Shown: in pieces, positions 25,363 through 35,566 of the stretch
How the letters are laid out: every line of letters begins with the position of its first letter
How positions within the stretch are numbered: the stretch's first letter is position 1
Source: Crocinitomicaceae bacterium
GTDB taxonomy: Bacteria > Bacteroidota > Bacteroidia > Flavobacteriales_D > Crocinitomicaceae
DNA length: 64,000 nt
Reading direction: 5' to 3'
Assembly: GCA_024643545.1 (NCBI GenBank)
Contig: JAHEMR010000005.1
Location: 299,025-363,024 of the forward strand
Notes under the pieces: generated by a model
Told to the model about the DNA's origin: nothing
The model's input: only the letters and a program-made list of their open reading frames with translations
Databases searched by the model: none
Program-made: the position numbers and the translations under genes

Positions 25363-25752
25363 ATGGATTTTACTTTCGGGAAAGCATATAAATTATGTAG
25401 CGTCAAACGCATTGATCGCTTGTTTTCCGAGGGAAAGAGGTTGAAAGCATTTCCTATTACGGTGATGTTTCAAGAAACGACAGAAGAAATGCCTTTTCCA
25501 TTTCAAGTGATTTTTTCGGTTCCGAAAAAACGAATGAAACACGCTAACGACCGTAATTATGTGAAGCGCTGTTTTCGAGAAATTATGCGTAAAAACAAAG
25601 CAATGCTTGAAAACCACTTGATAAAGTGCGATAAAAAAATCAATTTTGCGCTCATCTATCAATTAAATGAAAGAATACCCTATTTGGAATTGGAACAAAA
25701 ATTGCTACTAGCCATCAATAAATTAATAAGCGAAATCAATGATGAAAAATAA
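25363..25752 (+). CDS. rnpA: ribonuclease P protein component
   Basis: A 129-residue RnpA from M-D-F-T-F-G-K-A-Y-K-L-C. The diagnostic basic helix is R-N-Y-V-K-R-C-F-R-E-I-M-R (RNR motif), preceded by F-S-V-P-K-K-R. It binds RNase P RNA for tRNA 5' processing. The frame is open 20 codons earlier, but that would overlap the previous gene. rpmH is not adjacent, unlike the common bacterial order. It overlaps the following protease gene by 14 nt. Confidence 0.93.
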   Translation: MDFTFGKAYKLCSVKRIDRLFSEGKRLKAFPITVMFQETTEEMPFPFQVIFSVPKKRMKHANDRNYVKRCFREIMRKNKAMLENHLIKCDKKINFALIYQLNERIPYLELEQKLLLAINKLISEINDEK

Positions 25753-27382
25753 ACTTTACGCGATCATTTGGATCTGTCTTACCTGTTTTACTTTCCAGTC
25801 TGCTTGGACACAATCCAATGGATTCGAGACCTTAAAAAGTTTGGAGATCATGGATCAAATCTATGAGAACCTTGACTTATATTTTGTCGATGAACCACAA
25901 AACGGAAAACTTTCCAAAACGGCAATTGATGCCATGCTCAAGGAATTGGATCCCTACACGGTTTATTACCACGAATCAAACATCGAAGATTACCGCCTTC
26001 TAACGACAGGTCAATATGGAGGAATTGGGGCATTAATTCGTCAAATGGGTGATTATACCTTTATTTCTGAACCTTATGAAGATTGTCCAGCAGCTAAAAG
26101 CGGCATCAAAGCAGGAGATAAAATCTTGACAATTGACGGTAAAAACATGGCAAAGAAAACAACCGATGAGGTTTCTGATGCTTTGAAAGGACCCAAAGGC
26201 ACAAGCATTGAAGTGGAAGTCGAACGCAAAGGCGAAGGAAAAAAGAAAATAACAATTGCACGTGATGAAATAAAAATTCCAGATGTCCCTTATTTTGGCA
26301 TGTTGAAGGACGAAGTAGGGTATGTGAAATTAAATAGTTTCACACAGACTGCCTCTGCGGATGTGAAAAAAGCCATTCAGAAATTACAGGCAGACGGCGC
26401 TAAACAACTGGTTCTTGATTTGCGCGGAAATGGTGGTGGATTATTGATTGAAGCCGTTAAAATCGTGAATTTCTTCGTTCCGAAAAATCAAGTTGTCGTG
26501 ACAACAAAAGGACGCGTAAAAGAAGAGAATCATGTTTACACAACCCTTGAAGAGCCTTTTGCACTTGAAATGCCATTGGTGGTGCTCGTTGACGGTGGAT
26601 CAGCTTCCGCAAGTGAAATTGTATCTGGTGCGCTTCAGGATTTAGATCGCGCCGTAATTATCGGTGAAACGAGCTTCGGAAAAGGTTTGGTTCAAAGAAC
26701 CTATGATTTGAAATATGGGTCAAAAATTAAAATTACCATCGCCAAATATTACACACCTTCTGGACGCTGTGTTCAGCGCTTGGAGTATTACGACAAAGAG
26801 AACAACGCAAAAGCGAAAGAAATTCCAGATTCATTGTTGAAGTCATTTCAAACAAAAAATGGACGGAAAGTAATCGATGGTCGAGGCATTGAACCAGATG
26901 TAAAAGTTGAAAGCCCGGACTTAAGTCGTTTGACAGCGGTACTCATTACAAGTAACTGCGTTTTTAATTATGCAACGGATTACGTTTTAACTCATCCAAC
27001 AATTGCAAAAGCAGAGGAATTTAGTTTGTCTGATGCGGATTACCAAGATTTTCAAAAATATGCGTTAGCGCAAGAATTCAAGTACACAACAGCTTCCGAG
27101 GAATCCTTGAAAAAAATGAAGGAAACAGCAGAAAAAGAAGGATATTTCGAGGAGATCAAAAGCGATTACGAAGACATGATTTCTAAAGTAACACCGTCCA
27201 AAGAAAGGGATTTACAGAAGTTTAAAGCGGAAATTTCGGAAATGTTGGAAAACGAAATCATATCAAGGTATTACTTTCAAAAAGGAAGAACTATCGCGTC
27301 GCTTAAAAATGACATCGTGGTTCAACGTGCCGTGAAAATTTTGACCAATTCGACAGAGCTCAATACTATTTTGAAAAAATAA
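25739..27382 (+). CDS. S41 C-terminal processing peptidase
   Basis: A 547-residue periplasmic CtpA/Prc-type protease. Signal peptide in residues 1-24 (ending W-T-Q). A PDZ domain covers about 85-170 (Y-G-G-I-G-A-L-I, G-I-K-A-G-D-K-I-L-T-I-D-G). The catalytic dyad is Ser290 in G-S-A-S-A-S-E and Lys315 in S-F-G-K-G-L-V-Q. L-D-L-R-G-N-G-G-G is at about 226-234. A C-terminal helical extension (400-547) is common in Bacteroidota. It overlaps rnpA by 14 nt. Confidence 0.94.
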   Translation: MMKNKLYAIIWICLTCFTFQSAWTQSNGFETLKSLEIMDQIYENLDLYFVDEPQNGKLSKTAIDAMLKELDPYTVYYHESNIEDYRLLTTGQYGGIGALIRQMGDYTFISEPYEDCPAAKSGIKAGDKILTIDGKNMAKKTTDEVSDALKGPKGTSIEVEVERKGEGKKKITIARDEIKIPDVPYFGMLKDEVGYVKLNSFTQTASADVKKAIQKLQADGAKQLVLDLRGNGGGLLIEAVKIVNFFVPKNQVVVTTKGRVKEENHVYTTLEEPFALEMPLVVLVDGGSASASEIVSGALQDLDRAVIIGETSFGKGLVQRTYDLKYGSKIKITIAKYYTPSGRCVQRLEYYDKENNAKAKEIPDSLLKSFQTKNGRKVIDGRGIEPDVKVESPDLSRLTAVLITSNCVFNYATDYVLTHPTIAKAEEFSLSDADYQDFQKYALAQEFKYTTASEESLKKMKETAEKEGYFEEIKSDYEDMISKVTPSKERDLQKFKAEISEMLENEIISRYYFQKGRTIASLKNDIVVQRAVKILTNSTELNTILKK

Positions 27383-27395
27383 GCGTTAGACTCCT

Positions 27396-28841
27396 ATGTT
27401 TAAACGCTATTTCGGCCCGCAAATTCACCAACGCGTACATTTTCTTGTACTCGCATTCTTCATTATTGGAGTTGTTTGCAGTAAATTTTTGATGTCCATG
27501 GGACTACTTTTGGGCGTCTTGAATCTATTGACCGAAGGAAAGTTCAAGTCCTATGTTCAGCGTCTTCGCGAGAATCCACTTATCCTTTTCATCTTAGTAT
27601 TCTATGGAGTTCACCTTCTTGGTCTATTATGGAGTCATAACTTGGATTATGGATTAGACGATATTCGCAAGAAAACCTCCTTATTACTCATTCCCATTAT
27701 CGTTGGCTCGCATCCAATCCCTAGTCCAAAACGCTGGGCACAACTGATCAATTATTTTATTTTGACCTTGGTAATCACGGCCATTATCAACTTAATAGCT
27801 TACCATTTCTTTGCGGCAAAACTCACGTTAATTGACATTCGTGACATGTCACTTTTCGGGTCCCATATTCGCTATGGAATACTGATGGGAATCGGATTAG
27901 CCTTCTGTTTAGAACGGATTTATCAAGGCGTGAAATTTCGGAATGGATACATTGTTAGCGCCATTTTCTTTTTAATTTATACGTTTTACAGTCAAGTATT
28001 ATCCGGGATTATTTCAGTGGCGATTGTATTGATTGCACTCTTGACATTTTTATTGTACATCAAACGATTGTACTGGGTACTTATCTTGAGTTATGTCGCT
28101 GTTTTTGCGAGCGTTATCGGATTGTTTTACTACTTGTCGTTTCCAGTAAATTATCCTGTTCCCTGCAAAGAACGTTACGATGAAATGGAAAAAGCTTGGA
28201 ACAAACGTTCCTCTATAAATCACGATAGTTTAGACCAACGCAAGCAACCAATCAGGAGTACGCTGCAAAGGTACCTGTCTTCCAAAGCATTGTGTGCTAC
28301 AGGGGCTGGCGTGAATAAATTAAGTGCAGAAGATATTCATTTCATCGAACGCGGATACGCGGATGTGCACGAAACATATGGCGGAATACAAGCACGCTTA
28401 TTGGACATTCGCTATCAATTGCATGACGCTTCAAATCCTTCGGGTCATTCCATTTTAGAGCGCATAGAATATTGGAAAAACGCTTGGGCCATTATTGAAA
28501 ACAATTGGCTGTTTGGAGTTGGAACAGGAGATGTCGATGATGCAATGCAAGATATGTACATCAAACGAGACTCACCTTTAACTCCCGAGCGTCGTTTGCG
28601 TGCCCACAATTCCTATCTAACCTATTATTTGACCTTTGGTATTTTTGGATTTTTATTTTTCCTTTATTTTCAATTCAAATTCATTGTACAACAATGGAAA
28701 TGGAAACAATGGATTGGTTTTCTATTTGGCATTATTACCCTCGTCACCTTCCTTTTCGAGGATACGCTCGAGTCTCAAATGGGCATTACCATGTTCGCAT
28801 TTTTCTTCGCTGTATTCTCAAGGAAAATCACAAGTAAGTAG
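27396..28841 (+). CDS. O-antigen ligase family membrane protein
   Basis: A 481-residue polytopic protein with about ten membrane helices and a large soluble loop near residues 250-385. The loop holds G-V-G-T-G-D-V-D-D-A-M and R-R-L-R-A-H-N-S-Y-L, the R-x-H-N motif of the Wzy/WaaL (Wzy_C) family. Such enzymes transfer or polymerise lipid-linked O-antigen at the periplasmic face. No other LPS gene adjoins it, so ligase versus polymerase cannot be decided. It follows the protease gene by 13 nt. Confidence 0.8.
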   Translation: MFKRYFGPQIHQRVHFLVLAFFIIGVVCSKFLMSMGLLLGVLNLLTEGKFKSYVQRLRENPLILFILVFYGVHLLGLLWSHNLDYGLDDIRKKTSLLLIPIIVGSHPIPSPKRWAQLINYFILTLVITAIINLIAYHFFAAKLTLIDIRDMSLFGSHIRYGILMGIGLAFCLERIYQGVKFRNGYIVSAIFFLIYTFYSQVLSGIISVAIVLIALLTFLLYIKRLYWVLILSYVAVFASVIGLFYYLSFPVNYPVPCKERYDEMEKAWNKRSSINHDSLDQRKQPIRSTLQRYLSSKALCATGAGVNKLSAEDIHFIERGYADVHETYGGIQARLLDIRYQLHDASNPSGHSILERIEYWKNAWAIIENNWLFGVGTGDVDDAMQDMYIKRDSPLTPERRLRAHNSYLTYYLTFGIFGFLFFLYFQFKFIVQQWKWKQWIGFLFGIITLVTFLFEDTLESQMGITMFAFFFAVFSRKITSK

Positions 28842-28860
28842 ATACGTCCTTGATTTTTAT

Positions 28861-28868
28861 TAACTTCG
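28861..28868 (+). promoter_or_regulatory. -7 box of gldA-tyrS
   Basis: TAACTTCG, only 7 nt before the gldA ATG at 28876, giving a very short leader. Confidence 0.45.
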
Positions 28869-28875
28869 CTATGCG

Positions 28876-29775
28876 ATGTCAATAGAAGTAAAAAACCTCT
28901 TTAAATATTATGGAGAACAAGCCGCGGTGCGGGATGTAAGTTTCTCTGTTAACAAAGGTGAAATCGTAGCTTTTTTAGGTCCAAACGGAGCTGGAAAATC
29001 TACCACCATGAAAATCATGACAGGATACATTCCTGCCAGTTCAGGCGAAGTATATATTGGCGGCATTAAAGTCGATGTCGACGAATTGAAAACGCGCCAA
29101 ATGATCGGTTATTTACCGGAAAACAATCCGCTTTACGTGGATATGTATGTGCGTGAATATTTGGAATTTGTTGGCCGTATTTACAAAGTGAAAAATTTAA
29201 AATCACGTGTAGCTGAAATGGTAAATGCCGTTGGACTAGACGTGGAACAAAATAAAAAAATCGGCGCCTTGTCGAAAGGATACAGACAACGTGTTGGATT
29301 GGCACAAGCCATCATTCATGATCCAGAAGTATTGATCCTCGACGAGCCAACAACTGGACTCGATCCGAACCAATTGGTGGAAATTCGTGAGTTGATTCGT
29401 CAAATCGGAAAACAAAAAACGGTTTTGCTTTCAACGCATATCATGCAAGAAGTGGAGGCAATTTGTGACCGAGTGATCATCTTGTCAAAAGGTCAAATCG
29501 TAGCAAACGACAAAGCGAAAACATTGCAACAGGAATTGGAGCATCAAACGGTTTATGTGGAGTTTGATTCCGCGGTAACAAAATCTCAATTAAGCAAAAT
29601 TCCAAACGTCAGCAAAGTTGAGTCCCTAGAAAAAGGATGGTTAATCGAATCTGTATCGTCAGATGATTTACGTAAATCAGTGGCGCAATATGCACAACAG
29701 CAGAACTGGTTGATTTTAACATTGAATATTGAGCAGAAATCCTTAGAAGAAGTATTTAAAGAATTAACAAAATAA
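28876..29775 (+). CDS. gldA: gliding-motility ABC transporter ATP-binding subunit GldA
   Basis: A 299-residue ABC ATPase. Walker [10 protein letters not shown] at residues 35-43, signature [11 protein letters not shown], Walker [17 protein letters not shown], and switch His in [10 protein letters not shown]. The sequence closely follows GldA of Flavobacterium, including Y-L-P-E-N-N-P-L-Y and the C-terminal [12 protein letters not shown]. GldF and GldG, the membrane partners, are not here; tyrS begins one base after the stop. GldA is linked to gliding in flavobacteria, but homologues exist in non-gliders. Confidence 0.85.
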   Translation: MSIEVKNLFKYYGEQAAVRDVSFSVNKGEIVAFLGPNGAGKSTTMKIMTGYIPASSGEVYIGGIKVDVDELKTRQMIGYLPENNPLYVDMYVREYLEFVGRIYKVKNLKSRVAEMVNAVGLDVEQNKKIGALSKGYRQRVGLAQAIIHDPEVLILDEPTTGLDPNQLVEIRELIRQIGKQKTVLLSTHIMQEVEAICDRVIILSKGQIVANDKAKTLQQELEHQTVYVEFDSAVTKSQLSKIPNVSKVESLEKGWLIESVSSDDLRKSVAQYAQQQNWLILTLNIEQKSLEEVFKELTK

Positions 29776-29776
29776 G

Positions 29777-31057
29777 ATGCCAACGAATTTTATCGAAGAA
29801 TTACAGTGGAGAGGAATGATACATGATATCATGCCGGGAACAGAAGAAGCGTTATTGAAGAAAAGTTCGTCAGGTTATATCGGATTCGACCCAACAGCTG
29901 ACTCTTTACACATCGGAAGTTTAGTGCAAATCATGACCTTGGTGCACTTTCAAAAAGCAGGCCACAAGCCTTTTGCATTGGTGGGAGGAGCTACCGGAAT
30001 GGTTGGCGATCCTTCTGGTAAATCACAAGAGAGAAATTTATTGGATGATGCCACGCTTCAACACAATGTTGCATGCGTAAAAGCTCAATTAGAGAAGTTT
30101 TTGGACTTCGATGGAGAGAATGCCGCCGAAATGGTCAATAACATTGATTGGTTTCGCAACATGAGCTTTTTGGAATTTATTCGTGATGTTGGAAAACACA
30201 TTTCAGTAAATTACATGCTTGCAAAAGACTCTGTAAAATCACGTTTGGAAACGGGAATGTCCTTCACGGAATTCTCATACCAACTTGTTCAAGGATATGA
30301 TTTTTATTATTTGAATCAACACAAAGGATGCATTGTTCAGTTAGGAGGATCTGATCAATGGGGAAATATTGTGACTGGAACGGAGCTAATCCGCAGAAAA
30401 GGTGGGGGTGAAGCGTATGCTGTAACCACTCCATTGATTAAAAAAGCGGACGGAACCAAATTTGGTAAAACCGAAGGAGGTAACGTATGGTTAGATCCAC
30501 AAAAAACTTCTCCTTACCAATTCTATCAATATTGGTTAAATGCGGCGGATGAAGATGCTGCAAATTTCATTCGAATTTTCACTTTGAAGCGTAGAGAGGA
30601 AATCGAAGCCTTGGAAAAGGAACATGCAGAAGCACCACATTTACGTGTCCTTCAGAAAGCACTTGCAGAAGATATTACCGTAAGAGTTCATAGTGCGGAA
30701 GCATTGCAAACAGCGATTAGTGCCAGTAACATTCTTTTTGGCAAATCGACATCAGAAGATCTGAAAGCATTGTCCGAACAAGATTTCTTTAGCATTTTTG
30801 ATGGCGTTCCGCAAGCGACAATTTCACGTGCTGAATTTGGTGATGGAATCAGTATCATTGACGCAATGGCTGCGAAAACGGGATTCCTAAGTTCAAATGG
30901 AGATGCCCGTCGCGAACTAAAAGCAAATGCCATTTCCGTGAATAAAGAAAAAGTTGATGAACAGTTCATCGTTGGAACTGCCCAGTTGATTAACAACAAA
31001 TATGTCTTATTAGGTAAAGGAAAAAAGAACAATTACATTTTAATCCTAGAAGATTAA
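29777..31057 (+). CDS. tyrS: tyrosine--tRNA ligase
   Basis: A 426-residue class I TyrRS. HIGH-equivalent: [17 protein letters not shown]-equivalent: [13 protein letters not shown]. Tyr-binding Q-G-Y-D-F and G-G-S-D-Q-W-G-N-I are present, and a C-terminal S4 domain lies about 360-426. It starts one base after gldA stops and is probably co-transcribed. A strong terminator follows. Confidence 0.97.
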   Translation: MPTNFIEELQWRGMIHDIMPGTEEALLKKSSSGYIGFDPTADSLHIGSLVQIMTLVHFQKAGHKPFALVGGATGMVGDPSGKSQERNLLDDATLQHNVACVKAQLEKFLDFDGENAAEMVNNIDWFRNMSFLEFIRDVGKHISVNYMLAKDSVKSRLETGMSFTEFSYQLVQGYDFYYLNQHKGCIVQLGGSDQWGNIVTGTELIRRKGGGEAYAVTTPLIKKADGTKFGKTEGGNVWLDPQKTSPYQFYQYWLNAADEDAANFIRIFTLKRREEIEALEKEHAEAPHLRVLQKALAEDITVRVHSAEALQTAISASNILFGKSTSEDLKALSEQDFFSIFDGVPQATISRAEFGDGISIIDAMAAKTGFLSSNGDARRELKANAISVNKEKVDEQFIVGTAQLINNKYVLLGKGKKNNYILILED

Positions 31058-31072
31058 TCGTTAAAAAAGTTC

Positions 31073-31107
31073 AAAAAAAAAGAGAAGGCATTACCTTCTC
31101 TTTTTTT
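31073..31107. terminator. bidirectional terminator between tyrS and queA
   Basis: A-tract, AGAGAAGG (31081-31088), 5-nt loop CATTA, CCTTCTCT (31094-31101), T-tract. Perfect eight-pair stem extended by A-T pairs; works for both converging genes. Confidence 0.9.
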
Positions 31108-31124
31108 ATATCTGATGGTTTCTT

Positions 31125-32183
31125 TTATAGAATCAACATGGCATCACCATACGAGAAGAAACGGTATTTTTCTTTAATTGCTTCTTGGTACGCTTGCATC
31201 ATTAAATCATGACCTGCAAAAGCAGAAATCATCATTAACAAAGTCGAAAGTGGCGTGTGGAAGTTTGTAATCAAACTATCCGCAATGCTAAAATCATATG
31301 GAGGAAAAATGAATTTATTTGTCCATCCATCAAAAGGCTTCAAATAACCCTCTGTAGAAACAGATGATTCGATCGATCTCATCGCTGTTGTCCCAACGGC
31401 ACAAACACGTTGTTTTGAACGTTTCGCGTTGTTGACCATGTCAGATGCTTCTTGAGAAATGATGACCTGTTCAGAATCCATTTTATGCTTTGTTAAGTCC
31501 TCCACCTCTACAGAACGGAATGTTCCAAGTCCAATGTGAAGGGTCACTTCCGCAAAATTTATTCCTTTTAATTCGAGTTTTTTTAAGAGTTGTCTCGAAA
31601 AATGTAGTCCAGCTGTTGGTGCTGCCACCGCACCTTCCACTTTCGCGAAAATCGTTTGGTAACGTTCTTCGTCTTCTGGTTCTACCTCACGTTTGATGTA
31701 TTTTGGAAGTGGTGTCTCCCCTAATTCAGTGATTTTTGCTTTAAATTCTTCGTATGGACCGTCAAATAAAAATCGTAATGTACGACCGCGTGATGTTGTG
31801 TTATCGATTACCTCTGCAACCAATGAATCATCTTCGCCAAAGTATAATTTATTTCCAATTCGGATTTTTCTTGCTGGATCAACAAGCACGTCCCAAAGTA
31901 AGCTTTCACGGTTTAATTCACGAAGTAAAAACACTTCAATTTTAGCACCAGTTTTTTCTTTGTTTCCATACATCCTTGCAGGAAAAACGCGTGTGTTGTT
32001 CATAATCATTACGTCACCTTCGGAGAAATAATCCAACACATCTTTAAATAATTTGTGCTCAATTTTTCCAGTTTCGCGGTGAATGACCATTAGTCTTGAT
32101 TCGTCACGGTTTTCACTGGGATAGTTAGCGATTAACTCTTCTGGAAGATCGAAGTCGAACTCCGATAATTTCATTTTGCTCAT
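31125..32183 (-). CDS. queA: S-adenosylmethionine:tRNA ribosyltransferase-isomerase
   Basis: A 352-residue QueA that transfers the ribose of SAM to preQ1-modified tRNA, forming epoxyqueuosine. It starts [19 protein letters not shown] and has the conserved [26 protein letters not shown] and [16 protein letters not shown]. No other queuosine gene adjoins it. A -7 box lies 35 nt upstream. Confidence 0.96.
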   Translation of the reverse strand: MSKMKLSEFDFDLPEELIANYPSENRDESRLMVIHRETGKIEHKLFKDVLDYFSEGDVMIMNNTRVFPARMYGNKEKTGAKIEVFLLRELNRESLLWDVLVDPARKIRIGNKLYFGEDDSLVAEVIDNTTSRGRTLRFLFDGPYEEFKAKITELGETPLPKYIKREVEPEDEERYQTIFAKVEGAVAAPTAGLHFSRQLLKKLELKGINFAEVTLHIGLGTFRSVEVEDLTKHKMDSEQVIISQEASDMVNNAKRSKQRVCAVGTTAMRSIESSVSTEGYLKPFDGWTNKFIFPPYDFSIADSLITNFHTPLSTLLMMISAFAGHDLMMQAYQEAIKEKYRFFSYGDAMLIL

Positions 32184-32218
32184 AAGCTCAATATTTGCGT
32201 ACTTCTATTACGTAGGGG

Positions 32219-32226
32219 CAAAGATA
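32219..32226 (-). promoter_or_regulatory. -7 box of queA
   Basis: TATCTTTG on the minus strand, 35 nt before the queA start. The leader contains no recognisable preQ1 riboswitch, though this is by eye only. Confidence 0.5.
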
Positions 32227-32367
32227 CGACATCGAGACCCCGTTTGTCAAGTAATTGACCAACTAAATTCATTTCGAACGATTTTATTGACAAAAATCAG
32301 CTTTTTTGAGAATGAATCTCATGGATTTAATGTTCTGCAACTTCGAAATTTGTTAAAAAGAAAAAAG

Positions 32368-32631
32368 ATGTTTGAAAAATTAGTTAAAGAAATGGAATTC
32401 AACCGCTTCGGATGGATTGCCATCATTTTGTTAGTCGTTGGATGCCTCGGTGGATTAACAGTTGGAATGGGTGCTATTGAAAGCACATGGGCCTTGATTA
32501 TTATTTTAATTCCGACCATGTTGACCTTGAGTTTCCTTTTATCGGTAGCTCCAATGAAATGGATCGCGGTGGCAACAATCGCAACTGTCAGTATTGACCT
32601 TGTCCTTTTCAGTTATTACCTCAGCGCTTAA
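32368..32631 (+). CDS. small hypothetical membrane protein
   Basis: An 87-residue protein (M-F-E-K-L-V-K-E-M-E-F-N-R-F) with two to three hydrophobic segments: W-I-A-I-I-L-L-V-V-G-C-L-G-G, A-L-I-I-I-L-I-P-T-M-L-T-L and W-I-A-V-A-T-I-A-T-V-S-I. Not recognised. The frame is open to 32176, but the earlier part is not protein-like and overlaps the queA leader. Its stop shares TTAA with the MBOAT gene. Confidence 0.6.
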   Translation: MFEKLVKEMEFNRFGWIAIILLVVGCLGGLTVGMGAIESTWALIIILIPTMLTLSFLLSVAPMKWIAVATIATVSIDLVLFSYYLSA

Positions 32632-34286
32632 AACTGGAAGTAAACAAAGGGTTTAAAGGTGTCTGAAATGGCTTGATACATGAAGAAAACGCTAAACGCG
32701 ATGACAATTGCTTGAAGAACGAAAGGCACCTTCGCGAATGTGCGGATACCTTTTTCTTTCCATGATTCAGGAAGCCAGTGTAAAACAAAGCCAATTAAAA
32801 TCAACCAGAATACGGCTTGATAAGTGTCTAATACTTTTACAAAAATAGGCCAAGTAAAATCAAATTTAGTCCAAATGTGCTCCAGCATTTTAACGGGCTC
32901 CCCAGCCTCATCTAATCTGAACCAGATGCGTGTAAAGGTGATGAAATTAAAGGTAAAGAAAATGCGCCAAGCACGAATTCCCCAGGATGTACTTTGCTCG
33001 TAAGGACTGATCTTCTTCCAGTATTGATAAAAAATGAGCGCTAATCCATTCATGGATCCCCAAATGATGAAATTCTCACTTGCACCATGCCAGAGTCCGC
33101 CTACAACCATGGTAATTAATAAATTTAAATCACGGTTCAGGTAATCCTTCAGTTTTGGGAAATAATTCCAACAGAACAAGTAGAGTAACATTAATCCAAT
33201 GTATATAAAAATAAGCTCGTACCATTGCGTGATGAAAATCAAGAAAATAAATATAATGGTGGAGGCAATATAGGTTCCAATTCCTCCTGAACGATTTCCT
33301 CCTAAAGGAATATAGAGGTAATCACGCAACCAAGAACCAAGTGATTTATGCCACCTTCTCCAGAAATCTGCTACCGAAATGGCTTTGTAAGGAGAATTGA
33401 AGTTTTCTAATAATTTGAATCCCATCAAACGGGAAATACCAATGGCAATATCGGTATAACCTGAGAAATCTCCATAAATCTGCAGGGAATATGCCCACAT
33501 GGCTAGGACACTCACAAATCCTGGGTAGGACTCAGGGGCATCCGCAATTTTATCAATGAAATGTACAGCAATGTAATCGGCTAAAACAATTTTTTTAAAA
33601 AGCCCTTTTGTAATTTGAACCAAGGACCAACTAAAATCTTGTTTTGTTAATGTAAATGGTTGATTGATTTGCGGGATAAAATCACGCGCTCGAACAATTG
33701 GACCAGCAACTAAATGCGGGAAATAGGTAACATAAAATGTAAAGTCATAAAAACTGGTAACTTTAATTTCTTTGCGGTAAATATCCACAACATAACTGAT
33801 GTTATGAAACGTGAAGAAGGAAACGCCAATTGGGATAAGGATCTTGTCTACAAATGTCCCCTCTCCAAAAAATCCATTTCCCCAAAGTGCAAATTGATTG
33901 ACAATTTGATAGTTTGTATGAAATAACTGATTGAAAGAGTCTGTAAAGAAGTAAGCATATTTGAAATAGCCCAATAAAAGCAAATTAAAGATGACGGAAG
34001 CAGCGATATATAATTTCTTACTGCGATCTTTCTCGGCTTCCTGTACCCTAATTCCAAAAGCAAAATTCACGACAAGGGTAAGTCCCAGCAGCAGTACGAA
34101 AAGCCCAGATGTTTTAAAGTAAAAGAACAAACTAATTACTGTTAGGAAAATACTTCTTACTAAAAAATGTTTGTGAATCGCCGAAAATAGGACCATCACT
34201 AATATGAAAAACAGCCAAAAATCAAGCTGTGTAAAGATGAGCGGCTCTTGGGAATTAAATGAAAAAAGTTGCTGAATTCGTTGCAT
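32628..34286 (-). CDS. MBOAT-family O-acyltransferase (AlgI/DltB-like)
   Basis: A 552-residue polytopic membrane protein. The MBOAT core is clear: F-F-T-F-H-N-I-S-Y near 157-165, N-F-N-S-P-Y-K-A-I-S-V-A-D-F-W-R-R-W-H at 295-313, L-R-D-Y-L-Y-I-P-L-G-G-N at 320-331, and catalytic His400 in G-G-L-W-H-G-A-S. AlgI/PatA-type members move acetyl groups across the inner membrane for O-acetylation of envelope polymers. It is the last gene of a three-gene unit with two SGNH proteins, the expected partner type. The polymer is unknown. Confidence 0.93.
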   Translation of the reverse strand: MQRIQQLFSFNSQEPLIFTQLDFWLFFILVMVLFSAIHKHFLVRSIFLTVISLFFYFKTSGLFVLLLGLTLVVNFAFGIRVQEAEKDRSKKLYIAASVIFNLLLLGYFKYAYFFTDSFNQLFHTNYQIVNQFALWGNGFFGEGTFVDKILIPIGVSFFTFHNISYVVDIYRKEIKVTSFYDFTFYVTYFPHLVAGPIVRARDFIPQINQPFTLTKQDFSWSLVQITKGLFKKIVLADYIAVHFIDKIADAPESYPGFVSVLAMWAYSLQIYGDFSGYTDIAIGISRLMGFKLLENFNSPYKAISVADFWRRWHKSLGSWLRDYLYIPLGGNRSGGIGTYIASTIIFIFLIFITQWYELIFIYIGLMLLYLFCWNYFPKLKDYLNRDLNLLITMVVGGLWHGASENFIIWGSMNGLALIFYQYWKKISPYEQSTSWGIRAWRIFFTFNFITFTRIWFRLDEAGEPVKMLEHIWTKFDFTWPIFVKVLDTYQAVFWLILIGFVLHWLPESWKEKGIRTFAKVPFVLQAIVIAFSVFFMYQAISDTFKPFVYFQF

Positions 34287-34288
34287 GA

Positions 34289-35566
34289 TTATGGTGTCAG
34301 ATCCTCAAATGCACTGAGGTATTTTGTAAAAGAGTTGATTAATAAATTTCCGATTAAGTGATATCCCGTTGAAGTGAAATGGACATAGTCAGACTGCATG
34401 AGTCCATTTTTTTTCCACGTCAATGAAGAACCTAGTTCCCCCATTACACCATAAAAGTCCCAAATGGGCATCTGGTATTCTTGCGCCAATTGAATGATGA
34501 CCTCTCTTTGTCGTTCCGTGTTTTTATTCGGTGAATTATGAAATTGATTGTCATTAGGAACAGTCAATAACAGAGCACATTTCGGATTCACGGAAAGAAT
34601 AAGTTTCATTAAGGATTCAAGGTTTCGTTTGTAAACCGATGGATCGAAACTGTTATAACTGGTGTAGGCGTCATTTGTCCCAACTGAAAACACAAAAAGA
34701 TCAGGTGGATGCACCTTTAAATCCCTTAAAAAATGTTCGTTTGCAAGATAGGTATACAGTCCCGCTCCGTTAATACCGATGGCATTGTAGGTGATGCCTG
34801 GTAATTCATTTAGAAATTCGAAACCATAAATTTCAAGTGTGTAAGGTCCCGAAATGTTCTTGACAAATTGTAAATCGAGCGAGTCAATGTAATCCGTAAA
34901 GGTGACATCCGTATACCCTAATTCACCGTGATGAGAGGTTTCACTAACCAACAATTCTTGTCCACCAAAATTCAAATCATAAGGGAATTCTCCTGTATTG
35001 TGGAGGATACGAAGTTGATTAAATGGAGGTTTAATCATGGTTCGCATATGTTTAAAGTTTATGGTAATGACAGAATCTGGGCATTTAATCGTCGCTCCTG
35101 TAATTCCATAATCCAAATCAACGGAATGGTCATTTACACTTCGAAACGATTTCCATTGATTCGGCGATGAAAAATGGTAATTCGAAGGATTGTTAGTTTT
35201 TGCTAAATCAAACGGAAAAACCAAGCCCCGTTCTCCACTTAGTCCATTCCAATGTGTCTGTAAAAACGTCCGAAAGTCGTGTGTATAAATGTCCGCTTGT
35301 ATGTGAGATCCACCAATGTGATAGAAATTTAACTTCCGATCTTTCTTTAAAATCATTTCCTGCATTTGATCAAAAAGGTACATCCAATTTGGACTTTCCT
35401 TTGTGAAAAATTGAAAATGATTACAATCCGTATTTATAAAAGCATACTGAGCTGAGATGCGGTCGTCATCTTTCGAAAACTTGGCATAATTTAAGTTCCT
35501 TAAATCAATGGACTGAGAAAAAAGGAGAGAAGGAAAAAGGAGAGAAAAACAAAACAGTCGAATCAT
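34289..35566 (-). CDS. SGNH-hydrolase-like protein 2 (block I variant)
   Basis: A 425-residue secreted protein with a signal peptide (residues 1-18, ending F-S-Q). SGNH blocks: H-I-G-G-S-H-I-Q-A-D with Ser87 (the usual GDS Asp is Gly86), I-N-G-A-G (block II), V-G-T-N-D-A-Y (block III), and D393-Y-V-H396 (block V). Probably an O-acetyltransferase or esterase working with the MBOAT, by analogy to AlgJ/AlgX and PatB. Its ATG overlaps the stop of the upstream paralogue by ATGA; MBOAT begins 2 nt downstream. Confidence 0.82.
   Translation of the reverse strand: MIRLFCFSLLFPSLLFSQSIDLRNLNYAKFSKDDDRISAQYAFINTDCNHFQFFTKESPNWMYLFDQMQEMILKKDRKLNFYHIGGSHIQADIYTHDFRTFLQTHWNGLSGERGLVFPFDLAKTNNPSNYHFSSPNQWKSFRSVNDHSVDLDYGITGATIKCPDSVITINFKHMRTMIKPPFNQLRILHNTGEFPYDLNFGGQELLVSETSHHGELGYTDVTFTDYIDSLDLQFVKNISGPYTLEIYGFEFLNELPGITYNAIGINGAGLYTYLANEHFLRDLKVHPPDLFVFSVGTNDAYTSYNSFDPSVYKRNLESLMKLILSVNPKCALLLTVPNDNQFHNSPNKNTERQREVIIQLAQEYQMPIWDFYGVMGELGSSLTWKKNGLMQSDYVHFTSTGYHLIGNLLINSFTKYLSAFEDLTP

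Noticed and set aside
32246-32259. GTCAA-GTAA-TTGAC inverted repeat upstream of queA
   Set aside because: Five-base arms in AT-rich DNA, upstream of the -7 box and not near other signals; chance is likely.
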